Source: an uncultured Chloroflexus sp. (GTDB taxonomy: Bacteria > Chloroflexota > Chloroflexia > Chloroflexales > Chloroflexaceae). From it: a stretch of DNA of 47,321 nt. The DNA is taken from contig NZ_CAKZNK010000033.1 in assembly GCF_937129525.1 (NCBI RefSeq), positions 1-47,321 on the forward strand. The letters run 5' to 3'. Below the pieces are notes generated by a model, which worked only from the letters and a program-made list of their open reading frames with translations, had not been told where the DNA came from and did not search any database. Both the position numbers and the translations under genes were made by a program. This document shows positions 1 through 11,432 of this stretch, one piece after another. Every line of letters begins with the position of its first letter. Within the stretch, counting starts at the first letter, position 1.

Positions 1-735
1 AGCGGCCCGCTGGCGCGCCCACTGGTTGCGCAGGGGCGTCCATTGGTGACGGCTGAGGGGATGGGGGTGGGTTATCAGTGCTGGCTGATGAGCCGTGAAC
101 CGCTGGCCGTCGTGTCATCAGCAATTGCCGACGCAGGCGCGCTGACAATGGTGGCACAGGTAGCGCCGCGCGATCCGGAGCGGTTGGTTGAAGGATTGAT
201 GGTGAATTATGGTCGTGAGATCGACAGCCACAATATCAGTTTGATTCAGTCTGGGCCAGATCTGCTTGTGCGGATGCGGCTACCGCTCACTCGTCCGGCA
301 GATGATCGACCGGTGCTGCGATTTGCCAATGTCTTTGCCGATGAGCAACCACAAGTATTGGCGTTCAGCTATGACGGTACAACCGCTCGCCTGTTTGTCG
401 ATGGTCATCGACATCCACAATGGTACGCTTTTGGTCCGGGCGAGGCATTTATCAATCGCTGGCTCCCGATCCAAACCCATCAGATTGGTGGCTGGTCAAT
501 TGCGTTAGCGATTATCTTCAGCCTGCCAGTAGCTCTGGCTGGCGCTTCATGGCGTGGATCGCGCTGGTGGTTCATGCTTCCAGTGCTGTCTGCTCCCTTC
601 ATCATCGGGTACGCGCCGCAGTTGGTGGCATTACAGCCACTCAGCGAGACAATGGCGCTGGCCAGCGCGCTGACGATGCTGGTCGGCGGAATTGTCATCT
701 ACTGGCTTACTAAACCATACCTTCCAGGAGACTGA
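1..735 (+). CDS. C-terminal part of a LamG-like domain membrane protein (5' end outside window)
   Basis: The frame is open from base 1, so the gene almost certainly begins upstream; 244 codons are visible. The visible middle part has the pattern of a concanavalin A-like/LamG fold, with a typical strand pair reading VLAFSYDGTTARLFVDGH (bases about 355-410). Three hydrophobic segments follow at about residues 162-182, 188-208 and 217-235 of the visible chain, and the protein ends a few residues later. This suggests an extracytoplasmic sugar- or ligand-binding-like domain attached to membrane helices. VanZ-type proteins of Chloroflexota can carry such a domain, but the VanZ part would lie outside the window, so the family is not assigned. 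The next gene begins one base after this stop codon, and its ribosome site lies inside the end of this gene, which suggests cotranscription. Confidence 0.6.
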   Translation, partial: SGPLARPLVAQGRPLVTAEGMGVGYQCWLMSREPLAVVSSAIADAGALTMVAQVAPRDPERLVEGLMVNYGREIDSHNISLIQSGPDLLVRMRLPLTRPADDRPVLRFANVFADEQPQVLAFSYDGTTARLFVDGHRHPQWYAFGPGEAFINRWLPIQTHQIGGWSIALAIIFSLPVALAGASWRGSRWWFMLPVLSAPFIIGYAPQLVALQPLSETMALASALTMLVGGIVIYWLTKPYLPGD

Positions 736-736
736 T

Positions 737-2497
737 ATGCGAATGAACTGGCTTGTGATCGGATGGCTTGCGCTATCCCTCATTGTGGCACAGGCCGGCA
801 TGGCGCAGGCGCAGACGTCGACATTTGACTGGCGTAGTGATTGGGCCGTTGCCACAGGTTTTACGATTGTCGAAGATACGACAGGTTATCAGTTTCCCAG
901 CGCAATCGCATTTGTTCCCCAGCCCGGCCCTGATCCGAAGGATCCACTCTACTTCGTCACCGAGCTGCGCGGCGCGATCAAAGTGGTGACGAATGATCGC
1001 AGTATCTTCACCTTTGCCGAAAATGTTTTTCAGTTTAAGCCGACAGAAGAACTTCCTTCAGGGCGAGGACAAGGCGGCATGGGTGGTATCTGCCTTGATC
1101 CGGCGAATGGTTACATTTTTGTCACGTTTCTTTACAACGATGCTAATGGGCGGATGCGCAACAATATTGTGCGTTATCAAACAAAGCCTGGCACATTTGC
1201 GCTATCACCCGACAGCTTCGTTGCTTTCACTGAAGTCTTCGCCAGTTATGAATCGGGTCTGGCTCACCATATTGGCGCTTGCCAGGTGGTTGGGAATCAG
1301 CTTTTCGTTGCGATTGGGGAAGCGTGGCAGCCGCATTTGGCGCGCGATCCTGATCAGATGGTCGGCAAAATCTACCGCATGGATCTCGATGGCAAGCCGT
1401 TGTCCGACAATCCGTTTTACGTGGACGACGACGTTACCAAAGCGCGCAATTATGTATGGGCAAGCGGTTTTCGCAATCCGTATGCGCTGCGAGTCGTGAA
1501 CAATCGGGTGTTTGTCGGCGATAATGGGGTCGGTACCGACCGGTTTGTTGAAGTCCAGCGTGGTGAAGACTACGGCTGGAATGGCCAGGAGAACAGTATT
1601 CATCTACGCGCGGCATATGTGTGGGTACCGAGTCTGGCTCCAACAACGTTGCAGTATTTACCCCCAGACAATGCCTTATTAGGCGATTCCAATGCCGGCA
1701 AATTCTTCCTTGGCATGGCCGGTTCGGTGCGGCGCGGCAAAATGCCCGGCATCGTGCGCATCGCCTATGATATGGAACGCAACCAGGTGATGGCAGTGCC
1801 CGACTACTTCTTGCGCTTTCGAGGCACGCAAGAACAGATGGTAGTTGGGTTGGCGTTCGGGCCGGATGGTCTCTATTTTGCGCCGATCTATCCCAATCAG
1901 GCCGGGCAAACATCCGTGTATAAGATTATTCCCGATCCGACCAATAGCTACCCCTACCGTCCCACCCAGGTTGAAGATCCACGTCAGATTATTCGTGAGC
2001 GTGGCTGTTTAGGTTGCCACCAGATCAACGGTGATGGCGGGTTTGGCGGCGCAGCCGGGCCTCCACTCAGTCGTGAATTGCTCATTGCCAACATTCAGGC
2101 GCGCCTGAACAATCAGCAGTATCGTCAACTGCTGGCTGAACTCGATCAACTGGAAGAAGAGCCGTGGGTTTCGACACGATCGGCGCGAGCAGCCGTCCTG
2201 GCGCTGGAAGGCGAAGCGGCCATCCGACAATGGATTATCAACCAGATTGTCGAACCGCGCTGGGATAATCGCGGTTCGCAAATGCCAAATCTTGGCGTGA
2301 GTGAAGCCGAGGCAGCCATCGTAGCCGATTATCTCCTGGCGCCACCGCGCGCGCAGAGCGGGTGGACAGCATACCTCGCTACTGCCCTGCGCTCCCGGCT
2401 GGCATGGCTCGCTTTCGGCGTTGGTGGCGTAGCCGGTGTGGTGATTGCGAGCTTCGGATTTGTCTTATGGTACCGCCGGCGCGTGCCTCGTCTATAA
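737..2497 (+). CDS. Secreted PQQ-type sugar dehydrogenase fused to cytochrome c, C-terminally anchored
   Basis: The 586-residue protein starts with a signal peptide (residues 1-26, ending AQAQ). The ATG at 737 is preceded by AGGAG at 726-730. Residues about 35-410 resemble the glucose/sorbosone dehydrogenase beta-propeller: GQGGMGGICLDP, a GKIYRMDLDG strand after a QMV motif, then DNPF and GFRNPYALR. A class I cytochrome c follows, with C424-L-G-C427-H428 and a probable Met ligand M516 in GSQMPNLG. A hydrophobic helix near residues 558-580 followed by RRR anchors the C-terminus. Members of this family oxidise sugars or related aldehydes with PQQ; here electrons could pass directly to the attached haem and on to the respiratory chain. 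The substrate cannot be told. The aspartate in the usual GD turn after the family's conserved His is Glu here (AIGEA), so PQQ use is likely but not proven. Confidence 0.85.
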   Translation: MRMNWLVIGWLALSLIVAQAGMAQAQTSTFDWRSDWAVATGFTIVEDTTGYQFPSAIAFVPQPGPDPKDPLYFVTELRGAIKVVTNDRSIFTFAENVFQFKPTEELPSGRGQGGMGGICLDPANGYIFVTFLYNDANGRMRNNIVRYQTKPGTFALSPDSFVAFTEVFASYESGLAHHIGACQVVGNQLFVAIGEAWQPHLARDPDQMVGKIYRMDLDGKPLSDNPFYVDDDVTKARNYVWASGFRNPYALRVVNNRVFVGDNGVGTDRFVEVQRGEDYGWNGQENSIHLRAAYVWVPSLAPTTLQYLPPDNALLGDSNAGKFFLGMAGSVRRGKMPGIVRIAYDMERNQVMAVPDYFLRFRGTQEQMVVGLAFGPDGLYFAPIYPNQAGQTSVYKIIPDPTNSYPYRPTQVEDPRQIIRERGCLGCHQINGDGGFGGAAGPPLSRELLIANIQARLNNQQYRQLLAELDQLEEEPWVSTRSARAAVLALEGEAAIRQWIINQIVEPRWDNRGSQMPNLGVSEAEAAIVADYLLAPPRAQSGWTAYLATALRSRLAWLAFGVGGVAGVVIASFGFVLWYRRRVPRL

Positions 2498-2498
2498 T
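2493..2498 (+). promoter_or_regulatory. Possible -10 box before the nucleotide-sugar dehydrogenase
   Basis: A perfect TATAAT overlaps the stop codon of the preceding gene, 46 bases before the next start codon. No convincing -35 box lies 16-18 bases upstream, so this is only a candidate promoter for the polysaccharide genes. Confidence 0.3.
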
Positions 2499-2544
2499 GA
2501 CCACATGCGCTTCATACCGTTGCAAGAGGGAGTATCGTTGCCCT

Positions 2545-3867
<1,323 letters not shown>

Positions 3868-3956
3868 TTGTCTGGTTACGGCTCTGATCAGCGCAGATTC
3901 ACCTGCTGCTGGCATAAAGGAGATGCACAGAATCGTGGTAGGCGAGGAGGAATACG

Positions 3957-4856
3957 GTGCAACGTGAGCTGCGACTCAGTGTCATCATCCCGTGCTACAA
4001 CGCTGCTGCGACTCTGGGAGAACAGTTGACGGCCCTGGCTGAGCAGACCTGGGATCGACCGTGGGAGGTCATTGTGGCCGATAATGGTTCACGCGATGAC
4101 TCGCGGCGCGTCGCGGCTGATTTTCTCAGGCGCATGCCCAATTTGCGCATTATCGACGCCAGCGCTCGCCGCGGAGGCGCCTTTGCGCGCAACGAGGGCG
4201 CTCGGCACGCGCGGGGAACCGCGCTGGCGTTTGTTGATGCCGATGATGTGGTGGCTCCAGGATGGTTGGCAGCAATCGGCGCTGCGCTCGACCGTCATCC
4301 CTTCGTCGCCTCCCGATTTGAAATCGAACGGCTCAACCGCCACTCATGGCTGAGTTGCGCCCGGCGTAACCCGCAGGCTGACGGCTTGCAACGGGTTATG
4401 TACCCTCCTTACCTGCCCCATGCTGGTGGTTCTGGTCTGGCCATCGAACGGACGCTGCATGAACAGGTGGGTGGTTTCGATGAGACCTTGCTACGGCTGA
4501 TGGATACCGATTACTGTTTTCGCGTGCAGTTGCAGGGTCAGGTTGAGCTGGCATTTGCCCCGGAAGCGGTAGTCCATGTGCGCTATCGTGATACCCTCGG
4601 CGGTATGCTGCGCCAGACGCGCGAGCGGGCGATAGCCAATGTGATTCTGGCCCGGCGTTATGGCGACGAACAGATGCATTCCCGCCGCGCCCTGTCACTG
4701 TGGTTGTCGTATACGCGGCGCTGGGTACGCCATCTTGGGCGCGCCATTCAAATCAGGCAGCGCGAGCATCTGGCCGAGTGGCTGCGCATGAATGCGTGGT
4801 TAATCGGGCTGTTGCAGGGAAGTTTAAAGTATCGATGCCCGCCGCTGGCTATCTAA
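3957..4856 (+). CDS. Glycosyltransferase family 2
   Basis: This 299-residue protein has a GT-A fold N-terminus: LSVIIPCYNAAATL at about residues 6-19, VIVADNGSRDDS, and the metal/nucleotide-binding motif FVDADDV near residue 95. The start is GTG at 3957, placed six bases after a strong GAGGAGG. It should move a sugar from a nucleotide donor to a growing lipid-linked oligosaccharide at the cytoplasmic membrane face; donor and acceptor are unknown. The stop at 4854-4856 runs into the ribosome site of the next gene, so the two are probably cotranscribed. About 90 bases separate it from the dehydrogenase upstream. Confidence 0.85.
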   Translation: MQRELRLSVIIPCYNAAATLGEQLTALAEQTWDRPWEVIVADNGSRDDSRRVAADFLRRMPNLRIIDASARRGGAFARNEGARHARGTALAFVDADDVVAPGWLAAIGAALDRHPFVASRFEIERLNRHSWLSCARRNPQADGLQRVMYPPYLPHAGGSGLAIERTLHEQVGGFDETLLRLMDTDYCFRVQLQGQVELAFAPEAVVHVRYRDTLGGMLRQTRERAIANVILARRYGDEQMHSRRALSLWLSYTRRWVRHLGRAIQIRQREHLAEWLRMNAWLIGLLQGSLKYRCPPLAI

Positions 4857-4864
4857 GGGAGGCT

Positions 4865-7358
<2,494 letters not shown>

Positions 7359-7359
7359 T

Positions 7360-8133
7360 ATGCTGGATGTCTTCCGTAGCGCGCGTCGCACCTTGCGTCA
7401 ATTGATCAGAGGGCCACACGCCGATCTCGGTTTCAAGCCACAGCCCGATTTTTACTATCTGGCTTCGTTTCCAAAATCGGGCAATACATGGGTGCGGTTC
7501 CTGCTGGCAAATCTGCTGGCTGGCGAAGAGTTGACCTTGAAAGGATTCGGTCGTTTCGTGCCCGATAGCCATATTAAGGGTGATCTGGCGTATATGGCCG
7601 ATCCATCCACTCCTTTCAATCAGATGCGACCGCGTTTCGTGAAGACCCATCTTCATTACCGTTCCATCTTTCGCCGGGCGATCTATATCGCGCGCGATGG
7701 GCGCGATGCAATGACCTCGTATTACCACTGGCGCAATAAGCGTTCGGATAAGCCGGTGACGCTCACCGAGATCATCGTTGGTGACATCTACTGGGGGCGC
7801 TGGTCAGATCACGTGTTGGGCTGGCTCAGCAGCGACTGCGAATTGCTGGTCGTGAAATACGAAGACCTCTATGCCGACACTGCGGCGCAAGTGCGGCGGA
7901 TCCTCGCGTTTTGCGGTATGCAGGCGAGTGATGAACAGATTGCCGCAGCCGTGGCAGCTTCGTCGTTCGACCGCATGCGGGCAAAGGAGCGGGCAGCGCA
8001 GGGGGCAGAAACTCCCTTCTTTGTGCGCAAAGGTGGCTCTGGCGACTGGCGCAATCTCTTTTCGCCTGCCGATGAGGAGCTGTTCTGGCAGTATCACCGG
8101 GCCGGTATGCTCGCCGCCGGCTACTGTGAGTGA
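7360..8133 (+). CDS. PAPS-dependent sulfotransferase
   Basis: The 257-residue protein has the classic cytosolic-type sulfotransferase signature. The 5'-phosphosulfate loop SFPKSGNTWVR begins at S36 with K39 as the key lysine. The 3'-phosphate motif is IYIARDGRDAMTSYYHW near residues 108-124, and the C-terminal RKGGSGDWRNLFS matches the family's conserved RKGxxGDWKN-like segment. It should transfer sulfate from PAPS to a hydroxyl or amine, here probably of a polysaccharide intermediate. The start at 7360 overlaps nothing and follows TTTTTGGAGG, one base after the stop of the PAPS synthetase gene, so the two are almost certainly expressed together. The acceptor is unknown. Confidence 0.92.
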   Translation: MLDVFRSARRTLRQLIRGPHADLGFKPQPDFYYLASFPKSGNTWVRFLLANLLAGEELTLKGFGRFVPDSHIKGDLAYMADPSTPFNQMRPRFVKTHLHYRSIFRRAIYIARDGRDAMTSYYHWRNKRSDKPVTLTEIIVGDIYWGRWSDHVLGWLSSDCELLVVKYEDLYADTAAQVRRILAFCGMQASDEQIAAAVAASSFDRMRAKERAAQGAETPFFVRKGGSGDWRNLFSPADEELFWQYHRAGMLAAGYCE

Positions 8134-8239
8134 GTTCTGGTTTATTCGTTTTGCCTGACGTGACGGTACGCGCCATACGATGTCGTTGCGTGGGTGTTCT
8201 GCTGATGCAGATGTCGATGACCAAAAGGAATGTGAGACT

Positions 8240-8935
8240 ATGCGTCACCGGCTGGTTCATTTCTGGAGCGATCTATGGATGCGGCGCGCCGGCCCCGATC
8301 GGTTGGGCAAGCTTGCCACGTGGCTGGCAGCTTTACCATATGCTCCCTACAAAGCGCGGGTGGCGTTGGCCCATCGCTATCCAAAAGGCTATGTCGCGCC
8401 ATCGGCCCAACTCAGTGGACGGCGCATTCGTCTTGGTTGCCACGTCTTCATCGGTGATGGCGTCGTCATCTACCAACGTCAGGATGGCGGCGTGGTCGAT
8501 CTGGGTGATTACGTGGAACTGCATCGCGACACCATCATCGAATGTGGACGCGGTGGCAGTCTAGTTGTTGGCGAGCGCACCGGCATTCAACCGCGCTGCC
8601 AGCTCTCGGCCTATGTTGAACAGATTGTTATCGGGCGTGGCTGCCAGATCGCTCCTCAATGTGCGTTCTACCCCTATGACCACAGCACGATGGCCGGCCA
8701 GCCAATCGGGAGTCAACCGCTCACCAGCAAAGGCCCTATCGTGCTCGAAGATGATGTCTGGCTCGGATACGGCGTGGTCGTATTGTCGGGTGTGACAATT
8801 GGCGCCGGAACCGTCGTGGGCGCGGGGAGCGTCGTGACGCGCAGTTTGCCGGCAGGCGTGATTGCAGTCGGCGCGCCGGCTCGGATTGTGCGCGAACGAA
8901 TGGTGACTGATACCAACCACATTCAGGTAGAATGA
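8240..8935 (+). CDS. Acyltransferase with left-handed beta-helix (hexapeptide repeat, WcaF-like)
   Basis: The 231-residue protein has an N-terminal basic helical part (residues 1-50) and then isoleucine/valine-rich hexapeptide repeats typical of a left-handed beta-helix, ending with GVVVLSGVTIGAGTVVGAGS and GAPARIV. Such enzymes form trimers and add acetyl or other acyl groups from acyl-CoA to sugars. The sequence order and length resemble colanic-acid type acetyltransferases, but the substrate is not known. ATG 8240 lies ten bases after AAGGA; ATG at 8276 is an alternative. About 100 bases without a gene precede it, in which I see no clear promoter. Confidence 0.8.
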   Translation: MRHRLVHFWSDLWMRRAGPDRLGKLATWLAALPYAPYKARVALAHRYPKGYVAPSAQLSGRRIRLGCHVFIGDGVVIYQRQDGGVVDLGDYVELHRDTIIECGRGGSLVVGERTGIQPRCQLSAYVEQIVIGRGCQIAPQCAFYPYDHSTMAGQPIGSQPLTSKGPIVLEDDVWLGYGVVVLSGVTIGAGTVVGAGSVVTRSLPAGVIAVGAPARIVRERMVTDTNHIQVE

Positions 8936-8950
8936 ACAATGAGGTGACGC

Positions 8951-9931
8951 ATGGCGGCGACGATCACGGTAGCCATCCCGGTATACAAACGATTAACCTA
9001 CGTTGCGCAGGCAATTCGGTCGGTAGCTGCGCAGGATTATCCGGCGATTGAGTTGATCGTCTCTGACAATGGGTGTAATGGCGATGCGGTGTTAAACCTT
9101 GTTCGCGCTAACTATCCACGCCCATTCATATTTCGGCAAAACCCGGTATCAGTGCCGATTGTCCCCCACTTTAATCAGTTACTGGCTGCTGCCAGCGGTG
9201 ATTACTTTGTCTTGTTGAGTGATGATGATGAATTAGCGCCGGGTTATCTCTCAACAATGGTTGCTGCCCTGGAAGCGCATCCTGATGCGGCGGCGGCAAT
9301 CTCGCGGGTCGAGGTGCTCGATGAGCAAAACCGCGTGGTCGGCTCAACCGCCGACCGACCATTACCGCCTTCGGTGATGAGCGGTCCTGACTGGATCGCT
9401 CGTTGGGGACGAAACGAACACAAGTTTGTCTGTTTTACCACCAATCTGGCTCGCGCGGCTGAATTGCGCGCAGTTGGTGGCTATCCCAATTTTGATGGCG
9501 GGAATGGCGTTGATAACGCTTTACTGGTGGCGTTGAGCATCGATCGCAGTATCGTCTACTGCCACCGGGCAATCTTTCGCCATCGGATCTACGATACCAG
9601 CTTTGGTAAGTCGGTCAGTGTGACCAGCCTGGCTCGCGCGTCGCGCCAGTTTTTGGCCTTTCTCGACCAGCATCCGAAGCTGCGCGCCTATGCCCGGCAG
9701 TATCCGCAGGAATGGGCTGCATGTCGAGCAGCCATCACCCGCGTGATTTGGACAACGTACTATGGGCGTTGGCGCCAACTCTACCGCGGACGCGAGCACT
9801 ATCTCGCCTGGTTGAAAGCGGGATTCGCTCTGCCCTTTATTCCAGCCTATTACCGGCGTGTTCTTCCCGAGATCGTCTATTCGCTGCCGGCAGTCGGCGC
9901 ATTTGCCCGGCGTCGATTGGCGGCGCGATAA
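8951..9931 (+). CDS. Glycosyltransferase family 2
   Basis: A 326-residue GT-A protein with ITVAIPVYKRLTYVAQAI at the N-terminus, LIVSDNGC, and the metal-binding LLSDDDEL near residue 90. The C-terminal third is basic and helical and probably contacts the membrane. ATG 8951 is preceded by GAGGTG. It lies between the acyltransferase and a family 4 glycosyltransferase, with only six bases to the latter. Donor and acceptor are unknown. Confidence 0.85.
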   Translation: MAATITVAIPVYKRLTYVAQAIRSVAAQDYPAIELIVSDNGCNGDAVLNLVRANYPRPFIFRQNPVSVPIVPHFNQLLAAASGDYFVLLSDDDELAPGYLSTMVAALEAHPDAAAAISRVEVLDEQNRVVGSTADRPLPPSVMSGPDWIARWGRNEHKFVCFTTNLARAAELRAVGGYPNFDGGNGVDNALLVALSIDRSIVYCHRAIFRHRIYDTSFGKSVSVTSLARASRQFLAFLDQHPKLRAYARQYPQEWAACRAAITRVIWTTYYGRWRQLYRGREHYLAWLKAGFALPFIPAYYRRVLPEIVYSLPAVGAFARRRLAAR

Positions 9932-9937
9932 AGTTGT

Positions 9938-11203
9938 ATGCGAATTGTTCACGTTAGCGCAAACGACATCAGCGGTGGCGCGGCGCGGGCCGCTTATCGT
10001 TTGCATCAGGCGTTACTTGCGCTCGGCTGTCATTCGCAGATGCTGGTTGCCAGCCGGCGCAGCGCCGATCCAACGGTGCGTGCTATGCCTCCGGCGGGCA
10101 ACTGGTTTGAGGCAGGGTTACAACGCTGGCGGAACTGGCAGATCCGCCGCGCAATGAAACCGTATCTGGCCACTCGCCCAGCCGGCCTCGAGCCGTTCAG
10201 TGATGATCGGAGCCGCTACGGAAGCGCGCTGGCCCGCGCATTGCCGCCGTGCGATGTGGTGAATCTGCATTGGGTGGCCGGTTTCGTCGATTATGCGTCC
10301 TTCTTTCGGCTCGTACCCCGGCGAGTGCCGGTAGTGTGGCGGCTTTCCGATCAACAACCTTTTACCGGTGGTTGTCACTATGACGAAGGGTGCGGTCGCT
10401 ACACTGCAAACTGTGGCGCTTGCCCGCAACTCGGCTCACGCGATCAACGCGACCTCTCATACCAGATCTGGGCGCGGAAACGAGCGGCGCTGGCGCAAGT
10501 GCCGCCAGGTCGGTTGCACATCGTCGCCCTCAACCGGTGGATGGCTGACGAAGTGCAGCGCAGCTCACTCTTTGGGCATCTGCCGGTGCATATCATTCCA
10601 AACGGTCTCGATACCACCGTCTTTGCCCCTACTGATCGCATTCAGGCACGTCAAGCGTTGGGGTTGCCGACGCAGGCCAGGATCGTGCTCTTCGTCGCGG
10701 TGTCGGTCAATAATCGACGAAAAGGATTTACCCAACTGGCGGCGGCATTGACAGGATTGGGCGATGAGCCAGATCTGGCTCTGGTATCGATTGGGCGTAA
10801 TCCGCCATCAATTGCTGCGCCGATCGCCCATTACCCCCTTGGCGTGATCGAAGATGATGCTCGCCTGGCACTTGTCTACAGCGCGGCTGACCTTTTTGTC
10901 ATTCCCTCGCTCCAGGATAATATGCCGAGTACAGTGCTGGAGGCACTAGCGTGCGCTACACCCGTCGTCGGCTTCGATGCTGGCGGAATCGGCGAGATGG
11001 TGCGTCCCGGTCAGACAGGCTGGCTGGCGCCGGTAGGCGATGTGGATGGGTTGCGGGACGCTATTCGCCGTCTCTTGCGCAACGACGCTGAGCGGCTGAT
11101 GATGAGTCGCCAGTGTCGCGCCGTGGCTGTTGCTGAGTATCGGCAGGAGCTGCAAGCCGAGCGCTATCTGAACCTCTACCGACAGATTGCCGCAGCTTTC
11201 TGA
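9938..11203 (+). CDS. Glycosyltransferase family 4 (GT-B)
   Basis: A 421-residue protein. The N-terminus MRIVHVSANDISGGAARAA is typical of GT-B enzymes that act in colanic-acid-like pathways. The C-terminal donor half has IVLFVAVSVNNRRKGF, LFVIPSLQDNMPSTVLEALAC (the E-x7-E-like segment), and VGFDAGGIGEMV. A Cys-rich stretch (CHYDEGCGRYTANCGACP, near residues 147-164) matches similar Cys pairs in this subgroup and may bind metal or form a structural cluster; that is inference. It is the last gene of the first block: 229 noncoding bases with a structured leader follow. Confidence 0.87.
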   Translation: MRIVHVSANDISGGAARAAYRLHQALLALGCHSQMLVASRRSADPTVRAMPPAGNWFEAGLQRWRNWQIRRAMKPYLATRPAGLEPFSDDRSRYGSALARALPPCDVVNLHWVAGFVDYASFFRLVPRRVPVVWRLSDQQPFTGGCHYDEGCGRYTANCGACPQLGSRDQRDLSYQIWARKRAALAQVPPGRLHIVALNRWMADEVQRSSLFGHLPVHIIPNGLDTTVFAPTDRIQARQALGLPTQARIVLFVAVSVNNRRKGFTQLAAALTGLGDEPDLALVSIGRNPPSIAAPIAHYPLGVIEDDARLALVYSAADLFVIPSLQDNMPSTVLEALACATPVVGFDAGGIGEMVRPGQTGWLAPVGDVDGLRDAIRRLLRNDAERLMMSRQCRAVAVAEYRQELQAERYLNLYRQIAAAF

Positions 11204-11228
11204 CCGGTCTCTGGCTGGATGAATGTTT

Positions 11229-11237
11229 TGTTATAAC
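11229..11237 (+). promoter_or_regulatory. Candidate extended -10 (TGTTATAAC) before the Wzz-like gene
   Basis: TGT-TATAAC fits an extended -10 element, but no good -35 lies upstream. A perfect palindrome TCACGTGA is at 11264-11271, about 27 bases downstream, where a repressor could bind. If used, transcripts would carry a leader of about 190 bases. Confidence 0.3.
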
Positions 11238-11297
11238 GAATTCTGGCTGGGGACATCACACTGTCACGTGATCCGGTTACAACAAAAGTGCGTGATC

Positions 11298-11363
11298 GGA
11301 TACCATGTTTGATGTATCCCAGTCGGTCTGTATCAACTCGCTTTTCCTACGCTCCCACAGACC
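11298..11363 (+). promoter_or_regulatory. Two hairpins in the leader of the Wzz-like gene
   Basis: Two perfect inverted repeats follow one another: GGATAC (11298-11303) with GTATCC (11314-11319), and GGTCTGT (11325-11331) with ACAGACC (11357-11363). The second is followed by TTTCTG. They could act as an attenuator or mRNA-processing element in the 229-base gap. The stems are short, so the function is uncertain. Confidence 0.3.
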
Positions 11364-11432
11364 TTTCTGCTCGACCGTTTCGCGGCACTCAATGCGCGTC
11401 TCTTGACGTGATGGCGTTGCCAGGAGGGGATC

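Noticed and set aside
3922-3967. Small ATG frame of 14 codons before the first glycosyltransferase
   Set aside because: Its AAAGGAG site touches the ATG with no spacing, and the peptide has no leader-like feature; it overlaps the well-supported GTG start at 3957.
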